Assembly: GCA_001599915.1 (NCBI GenBank)
Contig: BCIG01000023.1
Location: 1 to 64,000, forward strand
Length of the DNA: 64,000 bases
Direction: 5' to 3'
Origin: Symbiotaphrina buchneri
Lineage: Eukaryota > Ascomycota > Symbiotaphrinales > Symbiotaphrinaceae
Shown here: piece after piece, positions 20,490-30,974 of the stretch
How positions within the stretch are numbered: position 1 is the first letter of the stretch
Layout of the letters: each line of letters begins with the position of its first letter
Position numbers and translations under genes: made by a program
Notes under the pieces: generated by a model
Seen by the model: the letters and a program-made list of their open reading frames with translations, nothing else
What the model was told of the DNA's origin: nothing
Databases searched by the model: none

Positions 20490-22401
20490 ATGCATTCTCA
20501 CTCCATTCTGCTTCCCCTTGTCGCCCTCCCTCTTCTTGCTTTGGCCGAGCCAGTTCAAAGTAAGTCTTCTCAGGTTGCCTACGCGGGCTGGGACCTACGT
20601 TGTGCTTCTTTTTGCCATACAGTGCTTTGGGCTAATTTTTGATCTAGATATTCGGCCACGTTGTGAGGAAAGCACATCAAGTGCTCCAGCCTATGGCTAT
20701 GGAGGGGAACATGGTCATACGTCGCACACATCTGCCGTCGGTCCACTAAGTACAGGCGGTCCATATTACAGTTCCAGCAACAGCACTGTCTCCCCTTCTG
20801 TTGGTGCCGTGTCCGGCGGGAGCTCTGGTTTTATCTCCTCCACTGGGGGCTACGGGGCCTATGGAAGATATTCTTCTTCTGTTGCTACTGGCGGTGTTGC
20901 TTCCTCGACAGGCGGCAAATACTATGGCTATGGTGGCTATGTGCCGTCGTCCGGTTCTCCAACTGTGTCACCTTCGGTCGGTGGCTTTGCATCGTCAACT
21001 ACCGGCTATGCTTCTCCAACTGGTGGCTACTACTCCTATGGCTATAATCATCACAATGCTAGCAGTGTTGCTACGGGTGATACAGCTTCCTCTACCGGAG
21101 GTTATGTCCCACGTTATGGTGGCTACGGGCCCTCTTCAAGCTCGGATACCGCCACGCCCTCGGTAGGTGGTTTTGCTTCTTCCACAGGCAGCATCGCGAC
21201 AGGAGGTGTCGCATCGTCGACTGGTTTCTACCCCGGGTACCCTTACATTCCTTATTCCGGCCCGGCTTTCCCGTCCGGCACCGGCAGCGTAAGTCCGTCT
21301 GTGGGTGGCTTCGCCTCGTCCTCTGCCTCTTCTTACGGCGGTGTTTACTACTCAAAACACTCTCATAATACCACCGTTGCCACTGGTGGTTTTGCTTCGT
21401 CTACTGGAGGCGGTCCTGGTCCGGCTTATGGTGCATCATCCAGCTCTGACAGTGCGACGCCTTCTGTTGGTGGGGTCGCCTCATCCACTGCTGCGTACAG
21501 CCCTCCCTATGGAGGTTATGGCTATGGAGGATATGGGCCCCTGTCTAGCTCTGGAAGTGTCTTACCTTCTGTAGGAGGGGTCGCTTCGTCGACTGGAAGC
21601 TATGCAACTTCCAGCGCTAACAGCACCAGCCCTTCAGTTGGAGGTATCGCATCCTCGACAGGCGGTTACGGCTACTATCAATTTTCGACAGGTGCAGTCA
21701 GCCCGACAGCAACCCCGTCGGTGGGTGCTGTTAGTGGTTTCAACAGCACATCTGCTCCTGTTTCAACTTCCAGTGCTGCAGGTTATGGATATGGTTACGG
21801 ACCTCCACCTGTTTCGAGCTCTTCCTCGGTGTCGTCGAGCAGCAGTTCAGCAGACTCACCTGTGTCTTCCTCCGCCGCATCTAGTGGTCCACCGGTTGGC
21901 TACTATGGTTATGCAAACTCGACCAGCGCCGGGCCAACATCGCCACCATCCACAAGCTCTTCCACCACTACGGTAGCGACCGGCGATGTGGCTTCCTCTA
22001 TCAGCACCGGTGGCATTCCGTACGGTGGTCCGCCGTATGGACCTGGCACGACTGTTCCGACCACCGTTACCACTTTCCTCACCGTCTTCAGTACATCTGC
22101 GGTAGGCGGCGTCAGCAGTTCGGCGAACAGCAGTACCATCGCCGTTGGTCCTTTCAGCTCTTCAGCCTCCGGCGGTGGTGCTTACGGCTATGGCGGCTTG
22201 AGCACTGGTACCAGCGGTTCCACAACCTCTCCCAGCGTCGGTGGCTTCATGTCTACCACCTCCAGCAGCTCCAGCTCGGCCTCGCCCAGCACATCTTCGT
22301 CGCCAGCTTCTTCAACCACGTCCACTGGGGTCGACTATTCGGGATATCAAGGCTACAGACCGCGTCCCCACAATTATGGTTACGGTGTCCATAGGGTTTA
22401 A
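20490..22401 (+). CDS. Secreted Ser/Gly/Tyr-rich repeat protein (cell-wall or adhesin-like)
   Basis: Exons 20490-20559 and 20648-22401 (intron 88 bp); 607 residues. A clear signal peptide is present: MHSHSILLPLVALPLLALA, with likely cleavage after ALA (residue 19). The mature chain is nearly all Ser, Gly, Tyr, Thr, Ala, Pro and Val. Two related short motifs alternate through the protein: SPSVGGFASSTGGY-type and VATGGVASSTGG-type, separated by Tyr/Gly/Pro spacers such as YGYGGYGP. There is a single cysteine near the mature N-terminus (RPRCEE) and no GPI-anchor hydrophobic tail; the C-terminus is basic and tyrosine-rich (YRPRPHNYGYGVHRV). Dense Ser/Thr suggests O-mannosylation. A structural wall, adhesive or effector-like role is inferred from composition only; I know no named family. 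Upstream in-frame ATG at 20442 would bury the signal peptide, so 20490 is preferred. Confidence 0.85.
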
Positions 22402-23174
22402 GGAAAGCACTGGCTAGATGCCATCGGCGGAGGCTTCGGGCGGCATAGACTTCGGTTGACCAAGCACTGCTGGTAGTGGAGGGTAAGGTGATGGGAAGCA
22501 GTCTGGTTTCTGATTTAATGGCGGATTGTGGCGGACAATCAGGACACTCCTTTAGCAATATCAGTTATTTCTGGATCTACTGTGCTGCTTGTGATGTTAC
22601 TATTAATCCTTCAATTTCCTTGTCCTGTGTGCATCGCGTTTGACCTCCCGTGAAATCTTTTCGCTGGATGGACTTGATAGCGAGGCATGCAGTGCAAGTA
22701 CCAGGCCGCCCCTGAAAGCCCCTTTTCGGAACCTATGACATATGAGCACCGCCGTATCCTCTACCCGTATCATGGCGGCAATGATTTGCGAGGCAATCAA
22801 GTTACATTACTACTTGGAGCACTTGTGGCCTGAAAAGAATAAAGCATGCATCTGTTTTATTGCGCATCAATGACCTGCCTCTGCAAGGGCGTTCATCATG
22901 ACCTTAATCGGTCGGCGCCGAGGCAGCGAGCTGTGGGTGGAGCCGTAGCCGAGAGCATGCGGAGTTGGTAAAAGCCGGCGGGCAACCCCACACTTCCTCC
23001 GAACCACCGTCACCACCATTACCAATCTGTTCCACGATTAACTACGTCGTATACTTCCCTCAAAGGGTTCTACATCATCTCTGACCTTGTTGTACATCCA
23101 AACACTTCTCACTTCTGGCGGCCCTCCCGACCCTCCATCCTTTCACCTTGGCTTAACCGTCGAAGCCGCACATC
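22402..23174. promoter_or_regulatory. PEX5 upstream region
   Basis: Intergenic, 770 bp. A CCGAGG hexamer (reverse complement of CCTCGG, the core bound by fatty-acid regulators FarA/FarB in Aspergillus) lies at 22918-22923, 252 bp before the PEX5 ATG. C/T-rich leader sequence occupies about 22985-23165. A six-base match alone is weak evidence. Confidence 0.35.
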
Positions 23175-25229
23175 ATGTCCTTTCTCGGTGGCGCCGAGTG
23201 CTCAACGGCGGGCAACCCGCTCACTCAGTTCACAAAGCATGTCCAAGATGACAAGTCATTACAACGCGATCGCTTGGTTGGGCGGGGCCCTGGTGGCCCT
23301 CAGGAGAGCATGAGGAATATGGGCGTGATGGGCGGACAGGATCAGGTATGTTCATGATGGGGCACACGGGCGCCCTTGATGTCCCGCTACGGTCAAGCAA
23401 CGGTCTTCTTAGCTGAGCGTGGTCCTCCCTTCTTGACAGTGCTGACCTTCATATTACAGATGATGGACGACTTCATGCAACAGACCGGCCAGATACCACA
23501 TGATGCCACGCCGTTCGCAATGGAGCAGATGCGCCGGGAGGTGGAACGTCTAGATGCGCAGAGAATGCAGGCTGGGTCTCCAGCATGGGCATCGGAGTTT
23601 AAGTATGGTCCAGTAGATGACCAAATGCGCATGGCTGCAAAAAATGCTGGTTTCAGCCCCGCCGAATTCATGCGATTTCAACAAAGGATGCGAGGAGCCA
23701 CAGATCGAAGGACCGCAAGTCCTATAGCCAATGAACAAGCACCGTCCACAGCAACTGGGTACCGGTCACCGATGTCTATGGGCTATGGGATGAACTACGG
23801 CATGGGTGGGATGGGCATGGGTATGATGAACCAACCTTATGGTCCCATGAGCCCAGGACAACAAGAAATGATGGAAGGGAAGGGCAAGGAGCGTATGGTG
23901 GAGTTGGATGATATCAACTGGGAGGCACAGTTCCAGGAGCTCGATGCTGCAGGGCAGCAGTCTGACATGGATGCCGAGGCCAATGCGGCGATTGAAAGAG
24001 AGCTTAATGACATTGATCGGTCAGTCCTCTCCAATTCCACTGAGTTTGGCAAGTTTGAGAACATCTGGCAGGGCATAGAGACTGAGATTGCCGCTTCCAG
24101 GGATATGCTCGGCGATGAAGATCTGAACGTCGGCGAAAGCATGCATATGGGTGATTTCGATCAGTGGGATGGCTTCGACAGTTTTGGACGGAATACTGTC
24201 CGCGATCCGCAGATGGGTGATTATCTATTCGAAGAAGACAATATCTTCAAGGAAGTGGGCGACCCATTCGGTGAGGGCATGCGTATCATGCAAGAAGGGG
24301 GAAACCTGTCACTCGCTGCCCTCGCGTTCGAAGCTGCGGTTCAGAAAGATCCACAACATGTTGAGGCCTGGTCGATGCTCGGCCAAGCTCAAGCGCAAAA
24401 TGAGAAAGAATCACCCGCGATTCGCGCTTTGGAGCAAGCTTTGAAGCTCGATCCTTCCAACCTCCCGGCTCTTATGGCTCTCGCCGTTTCATATACCAAC
24501 GAAGGCTACGACTCGACCGCCTACCGCACACTTGAGCGCTGGCTCGCGACCAAATACCCTCAAATCATTGACTCTTCCTCCCTTACACCTGACTCCGACA
24601 TTGGCTTCACCGACCGCCACCAACTGCACGAAAAAGTGACCAACCTCTTCATCCAAGCTGCGCAACTGTCTCCCGCGGGCGAAGCCATGGACCCCGACGT
24701 GCAAGTTGGTCTAGGCGTCCTCTTCTACGGCGCCGAAGAGTACGAAAAAGCCGTCGACTGCTTCTCCGCCGCGCTCGATAGCACCGCTTCAGGTGCCTCA
24801 AAAGAAACGCACCAGGTGCACCTCCTCTGGAACCGGCTGGGCGCGACGCTCGCCAACTCCGGGCGCAGCGAGGAAGCCATCGCGGCATACGAGCGCGCGC
24901 TAACACTCAACCCGAACTTCGTGCGAGCGCGGTACAACCTGGGGGTAAGCTGCATCAACATCGGGTGCTACGAGGAGGCGGCGCAGCACCTGCTGGGGGC
25001 GCTGGCGATGCACAAGGTGGTGGCGGCCGAGGGCCGACAGCGGGCCAAGGAGGTGGTGGGCGAGGGCGTGGGCGACGAGCAGCTCGAGCGCATGATCCAG
25101 CAGAACCAGAGCACGAACCTGTATGATACGCTCCGCCGCGTCTTTAGCCAGATGGGCCGTCGCGATCTGGCGGATATGGTCACCCCCGGCATGAATGTCG
25201 ATGTCTTTAGAGGGGAGTTTGAGTTTTAG
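23175..25229 (+). CDS. PEX5: Peroxisomal targeting signal 1 receptor Pex5
   Basis: Exons 23175-23345 and 23460-25229 (intron 114 bp); 646 residues. Pex5 binds PTS1 cargo in the cytosol, docks at Pex13/Pex14 and cycles back after ubiquitination. The N-terminus has the conserved cysteine C9 in AECSTAGNPLTQF, the monoubiquitination site for recycling. Aromatic docking motifs are visible: WASEF (about 100), WEAQF (about 211), IWQGIE (about 260) and WDGFDSF (about 293). From about 330 to the end is the TPR domain that reads the PTS1 tripeptide (SLAALAFEAAVQKDP, AWSMLGQAQAQNEKE, WNRLGATLANSGRSEEAIAA, ALTLNPNFVRARYNLGVSCI). GC content rises strongly in the last 600 bp. Without splicing, the second frame alone would lack C9. 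A PTS1-bearing lyase is encoded about 3.3 kb further on. Confidence 0.96.
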
Positions 25230-26086
25230 AACGTAGCTTGCTTGTTTCACAGCTGGAGAGTCAAGTTTTGAGGGCGAAGTCAGAGGGCAGAGAGGAGGTG
25301 AAATGGTCGAGAAGAGACTGGTGTGTACAGGATGAGTGGTTTATTTGGTGGATGGTGATCCCTTCGATGTTATGTTTCGAATACATACATACGCTCCTTT
25401 TGCATTTTGGCGGATTTCTACGGTTCTCGAGTCCCAGGCCATGGTAGGAGGGCCCTACGTGACGAAATGGGGCATGTTTCTTCGTGTCAAATAGACGACT
25501 TCCATACAATATAGGAGAGGAATTTGCATCAGACTATTCAGATAGAATATGTTATTTTGTTCAACTGGTGATAATGATGGTAAAGGCTAATGATGCATGC
25601 ATATTCTTGACAACCGGGTATCTCATGAGCCAAAACGCGATGCAATGTCCTGTCCTGTTGTGTGCACATGCCATATTGATATCTTGTCCCATTGTTCCCG
25701 TATAGTGCTGCCATCCGTCGTTGCCGAAAGGGATCAAAAAATAATAATGCGAGACCCAATGCCTTTCCCGTACGCCGTTCCGTTCCCATGCAAATGACGC
25801 TGAACCTTGAGCGCAATGATCACGCTCCGTAAAACCCTTCTCTCTCCAGTCACCCTAAGTACGCCGAGCCCTTCTGGAGACGACCTCATTCTAACGGCCT
25901 CCAATCCGGGTCTCCACGGTGCTGCTACCTCCTGTATAGGCTGGGCTCAGGATGCCGTAACAATTGGTAGCAACACCATGGCGAGCCCTCCCTCCCGCCC
26001 CACCCAGTTATGCCAAGAAATGGCTTGCTGGCCGTATGGTCGAGGGTGTGGATCCAGGCGATGATATGTCGACTATTTGGACCACC
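25230..26086. other. Convergent intergenic region downstream of PEX5
   Basis: About 860 bp of 3' flank for PEX5 and the facing cysteine-rich gene. Small ORFs overlap in all frames without recognisable content. Confidence 0.5.
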
Positions 26087-26875
26087 TTAGCGGGATAGAA
26101 GAACCTGGTAGCAATCCAAGCACCAGGCAACGTCATCCTCCTCCAAGCTTTCAACGCAGCACCGACTGCAAATCTTCTTGCCGCCTCCGCATCCAGTTGC
26201 TCCACCTGGAGAATGGGTTTTGGTCTCTGAGACGCCTGCAGCCCGCCCGCCTGGTATATCATGTGCCACAGCTCTTCCGGTAGTGGGCGTGAAGCCGCCC
26301 GAGTCAGACTCATGCCCATTGATCGGATGTGGTCTATTCTCGGCCTGATCCTGGCTATTGTATCCATGTCCGTCGCGTGACTGTCGTTGTAGTCCTTTAC
26401 ATTCCCTTAGGCAGATGTAGCAAGTTCGCTCTCCACATGCCTCACAGTCTGCATAACCCTCCAAGGCCTTGAAGGTGGTTGCCTGGCGGTGACAGATGTG
26501 ACATCTTGTGAGCTGAGAAGATGGGGTCGTGGAAGTGCTTCTTTGGGGTGGAACAGTCGACGTGATGGCATGTGGAGATCGTCGTGTATTTTCTGGGGTG
26601 ACGCCACTGGATGGGGACAGTCTTGAGTTCGGCGGTGAATGTTGGCTGGGGTTGTATGAGCGTTCCCCTAGAGGTGTGTGAATGTCCTCGATACGTGATC
26701 GTTTCCGGACATGCAAATGGCGTGAATGGTGTGTGTGCTGTTGGCTTCTAGAAGGCGTCATGAGTCTCTAATGCTGCATGGTGAGAAAGCAGTGAAGATG
26801 AGAAACCTACTCTGTGTCTTGCATCTTGTCATGCTCTGAGGAGTCCCAGTGTCTCTTCTTGACGTGGATAGACAT
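26087..26875 (-). CDS. Cysteine-rich putative zinc-binding protein
   Basis: Exons 26811-26875 and 26087-26765, intron of 45 bp; 247 residues. The intron uses GTAGGT and the TAGAG acceptor; only this acceptor keeps frame. After a Ser/Pro/His/Arg-rich N-terminal half comes a cysteine cluster with spacing C-x2-C-x15-C-x2-C-x4-C-x2-C-x3-C (starting CHICHRQ, then CEACGERTCYICLREC), a 70-residue variable linker, and a second cluster ICSRCCVESL...WCLDC near the end. This looks like a cross-brace zinc fold split by a loop, similar to RING/PHD arrangements, but not a canonical match to either. I recall similar uncharacterised Pezizomycotina proteins. The start at 26875 (MSIHVKKRHWD) is chosen as the nearest good Met; the frame stays open upstream, so a longer form is possible. 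Confidence 0.65.
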
Positions 26876-27658
26876 GTCTGTTAAGTCCAAAGTCGAGGGG
26901 CGAGCATGAGGGAGACAAGGTGAAGGGGCGTCGTGGTCCGGCTGAGGGTGTATATACATCATTGGCTTCGTGAAAAAGAGCGGTTGGGCCCGGCAGCTAG
27001 TAGAAAGCCATAGAACGCTCCAAGATGCGTAAGGCAAAGACCAGAGAGTGGAAGATAAAAGAAAAGCGAAGGTAATGTGAGAGCTTGGGGTAGGATGAGG
27101 TTGATGTTGATGCGTTCTCTCAGTCTCAACTACCGAACAAATGACGAGACGACTGCCAACCAAAACTGGTGGCCGGAGCTAAACAGAAAGGAGCCAAGCA
27201 CGTGCCGGGTGCGCTTGCCTGGTCAGGACAAGCACTAGTGATGGTGGGATCTGGAGGCACAGGGGGGTCACCTTCTTCTTCGGGCTTGATGTCGGCGCCA
27301 TTGACCAGCATTAAACTCCACAGAATACCTAATCTTTAACTAGGGCTGACGGACAGACATGACATCGAGTTCAGTTTGGACGATGACTCACTGTTACCTG
27401 CAGACCCGCAGGCACTAGACACCATTTCTCCTTTGTAATTTCGAAATCTTTGAACCTGCAACTCATAGCGAGGCACCACCAGGAACGCCTCGGTCCAGCT
27501 CTCTCTACCAATATATAAGATCATGTAGCCGTCCTCGAGGGCCGGAAGGTGGGACAGCATTATAGTTCACAGACATCTTCATATATTCATTTATACTCTA
27601 TCCGGATCCCGGTGGAACATTGTGCACATCTCAAAATAGGTCCAAAAATAGGTCCGCC
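26876..27658. other. Intergenic before the GNAT gene
   Basis: About 780 bp. Minus-strand ORFs at 27336-27560 (MLSHLPALEDGYMILYIGRE) and 27126-27311 are open, but have no partner exons that I can join with confidence. A TATATA stretch near 26950-26957 faces the cysteine-rich gene. Confidence 0.4.
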
Positions 27659-28341
27659 ATGACGACCTTCGTGCTCTCCCCTTGCACCGAGGAGGACATC
27701 CCCGCCATGGTCTCCATCTACTTCGCCGCTTTCGCCAACGACGCCATCTCGCTGCATTGCTTCCCGCGGACGCCCTCATCGCGGCAGTTCTGGGAGGACG
27801 ACAACCGGAACGAGATGCTCAACAACCCCGAGGCCCGCTTCCTCAAGATGGTCGAGCAGCCCTCGGGCAAGATGGTTGCGTACGCCAAGTGGAGGGTGCC
27901 CGTCAAGCTGGGTGAGGGCGAGTATAGGGCCATGGAGATCGAGGAGCTGGCGGGATGGCCTGAAGGGAGCCCCGCGGAGCTCTGCAATGAGATCTTTGGA
28001 GGTCTGCTGCAGAAGAAGATAGAGCACATGGGTCATAAGCCGTATTATTGTATGTTGATTCCCTTCGAAGTATACCTTGTTTGTTTACTGACCCTTGCAC
28101 AGTTCTGGAAATGCTGGCTACCCTGCCGGACTATCAAGGACGTGGTTGCGGTTCTGAACTTATTGCCTGGGGTGCCAGGGAGGCAGACCAGGCCGGCTTG
28201 GAGGCCTATCTGGAAGCCAGTGCGGTGGGCTTGAGGCTGTACGAGAAATTCGGATTCAAGTCCGTTGACCAGGTCACTGCGAAGATGGGCGACGATATGG
28301 ACATGATGGTGTGTATGGTACGCAAAAGCAACCGGAAATGA
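27659..28341 (+). CDS. GNAT-family N-acetyltransferase
   Basis: Exons 27659-28049 and 28103-28341, intron of 53 bp; 209 residues, a normal length for a single-domain GNAT. The N-terminus FVLSPCTEEDIPAMVSIYFAAF is the usual first strand and helix of fungal GNATs. The second exon contains the acetyl-CoA pyrophosphate-binding motif A as LATLPDYQGRGCGSELIAWG (Q-x-x-G-x-G/A pattern: QGRGCG) and motif B as VGLRLYEKFGFKSVD. Substrate cannot be predicted; such fungal enzymes acetylate small amines, toxins or proteins. The splice joins KPYY to FLEML inside the core fold and is therefore well supported. The gene is GC-rich compared with its flanks. It converges on the 2-hydroxyacyl-CoA lyase gene, whose stop lies 167 bp away. 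Confidence 0.9.
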
Positions 28342-28507
28342 GTGGGTGGGCCGTTTGTTATTATCAGCGTTCAGGCGAAAGAGGGCGAATATCTCATTTT
28401 TGCATCTCCGCATAGCATTTGCATCATGGTCAGATTGGCCAACATGTCCACAAAGTTTTGTACATACACCAGAAGGTGACAAGTCCGAAAATGAATGTCA
28501 TCATTCA

Positions 28508-30455
28508 TCATAGCTTCGCCTGCTTCTTCTGCTTGTTCGCACTTGCTTGCCATCCAAATTCCTATCGCGCAAGTCGTTAGTAAACGGCTCAACCTGTCTC
28601 GCTGATAAAACGCTATAACTGGACTCACCAATTTTTGTGCCGCACCAGCTTCGATGATCACGTTAACAACACAAGGAACCTTTGCCTTGAAGCCTTCTAT
28701 AGTTGCCTTTTCCAGCTCCTCCGGCGTGCGGACGAGGAACCCCAGTCCACCGCACGCTTCAGCCAACTTCTCATAACCGACTTCCCATCCAAGGCTCGTA
28801 CTCCTAAGCCCTTCCTTGCCAGGCTTGCCATGAAGGCTCTTCTTCTGTCGCTCGAGCCACTCGTCCGCGGTACTGCTATCTCCATGATACACTCCGCCGT
28901 TGTTCATCACAAAGATAAGCACATCCATGTTGTACCGTGCCATTGTCTCAACCTCCATGGCCGAGAACCCGAATGCACTGTCACCTTCTAATGCCACGAT
29001 CTTTTTGCGTTGGGTAGATGGACTTGCTTCTCCCGCCGGGCTGTTGTATGCTGCGTGGGCTGCTATAGCATAACCGAGGCCCACGCCCATGGTTGCGTAT
29101 GTGCCCGCATCGAGACGCAGCCGCGGATGTTCTACAGGAAATGCCGATCTGGAAATATCCATAGTGTTTGCTCCTTCTGAGACATACACGATGCCCCCGT
29201 CTTCAGGTGGTGACATCGAGTGTAAAGTCGATTTGATGACGTCAAATGCATGAGCGTACTTCAATGGCACTTGACTATTCTTAGCAGCTTTTGCTGCCTT
29301 CTCCTCGTTCTTCCGCTTTCCGTCTTGAAGTTTCGATATGAAATTCGAAGTGCTGGGGTCGTAGCGCCAGCTCCCCAGCTCGCGGGCTATTTGGTCGACA
29401 ATGACATTGAGGTCTCCGAGGAGACCTAGAGAGGGGTCACCCGCATTTCTTCCAAGCTCTTCAGCTGATATATCGACCTGTATAAATTTGGCTTCCGGGT
29501 TCCACTTCGGTGCGTCTCCGAAGTGAAGTATCCAGTTGAGCCGTGCTCCAAGGACAAGGACGACATCAGCGTTTTGAAGGGCTGTCGAGCGTGCAGAAGC
29601 TGTGTTGCATGGGTGAGAATCCGGGACAACTCCCTTTCCCATGGGTGTCGGTAAGAACGGCAATGATGTTTTGTCTATTAATGACCTGATCGCACGTTCC
29701 GCTTGTGCGTACGCAGCGCCTTTGCCAACAACTACCAGAGGGCTTTTGGCTGCACGGATAAGACTCGCGGCTTTCAGAACGACGGCAGGGTCTGCGGCTG
29801 ACTTTGGCGCGTAAGGAAGAGGGGCGATGGATGAAAGGCCTGATAACTCAGTTACTGCACCCTTGATGATGTCTGCCGGAAAGTCAACATAGCCGGTACC
29901 CGGACGGCCAAAGTAAGACGCGCGGTACGCATTTCTTATGCAGTCCGGTATTGATTCCACATCTGGAGGTCGTACGGCGAGCTTAGTGTGTGGTGTCAAG
30001 AGGGATATAGCGTCAAGCTCCTGGAATGCGCCTTTGGTGGTGAGATGAGCCTCGCTCGATCCAGCAAGCAATAGCATGGGGAAAGCATTGGCCCAAGAGT
30101 TGCCAACCTACGCCAATGTCAGTACGAATCTCATCGTTGCAGCATATACAGTGGCAGCCCAAGGCTACGCTCTGCATCGCCACCCGGAGCTGGTGCAACT
30201 CACTCCCGCCATAGCATGAAGCACCCCGGGTCCACCAACTACCAGGTAGACTCCCGGTTTGCCTGTCAGGTACCCATATACACTGGCAGCATACCCAGCT
30301 GCCTGCTCATTCCTGAACCCAATGAACTGTATACCCTCGCTTATACATTCATCTGCAATCTCAACCACCGGGATACCGACAATGCCGAACAGAACAGTAA
30401 CCCCGAGGTCGTGCAGCGACCGTGCGATTACTTGAGCCCCTGTGGGTGATGCCAT
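28508..30455 (-). CDS. 2-hydroxyacyl-CoA lyase-like ThDP enzyme with PTS1 (AKL)
   Basis: Exons 30204-30455, 28629-30107 and 28508-28561; 594 residues. Introns 30108-30203 (96 bp) and 28562-28628 (67 bp). Thiamine-diphosphate enzyme of the HACL1/oxalyl-CoA decarboxylase branch: catalytic glutamate E50 in [13 protein letters not shown], central domain with [17 protein letters not shown], and the ThDP/Mg motif [21 protein letters not shown]...NN (about 459-487). HACL cleaves 2-hydroxy-acyl-CoA (for example in phytanic-acid alpha-oxidation) to formyl-CoA and an aldehyde in peroxisomes. The last 54-nt exon encodes [17 protein letters not shown], ending in a canonical AKL peroxisomal signal; unspliced reading loses it. 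Close relatives include oxalyl-CoA decarboxylase, so substrate is not certain. Divergent from the acyltransferase at 30975. Confidence 0.92.
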
Positions 30456-30974
30456 TGCAAGCGCCTGAGGACTGCCGAAGATGAGACAGTCGATGAAATG
30501 CTCATATGTTGGTATTTGCTGCCCGAAGCATGTCCGTTTATTACTCAGAGGTGGCTGTCGTGAGCCTAGGAGAGCTAGCCAATGACGTTTGAATCGTTGG
30601 AGCTGACCCGCTGCAGCAGCTGCGGTCCGAGTCCTTTAAGTCTATTCAATCGCGGAGGAACATCAATGTAGCGTTGAAGCAGTCGTCGATAATCCAAAAT
30701 ATTATCGCAATTCTTTGTTCTTTCAAGACATCTGCTCGCCTTTCCCCGCACATTCGATGGTGGAAGTCTGGATGGGGCCGAGATGACATCGTGGGGCAAG
30801 CGAGCTGCAGCCTCGGCAGGCGACCTTGGTTGAAGCTAAAGAAAACAAGGCTGGCGTTTCAGACGAAAACCAGTACCCTGCGCCAAACCACCAACCAGTC
30901 ACGATTGGACAGCATCATGATAGAAAGAAGTCTTCTTCTGCGCTTCGCATGGATCTTGACGACCGAGTATTGTC
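30456..30974. promoter_or_regulatory. Bidirectional promoter, lyase / wax-synthase-like gene
   Basis: A 519-bp divergent gap. CCTCGG, the FarA/FarB-type core, lies at 30811-30816, 356 bp from the lyase ATG and 159 bp from the other ATG. The hexamer is short and expected by chance about every 2 kb on both strands. Confidence 0.35.
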
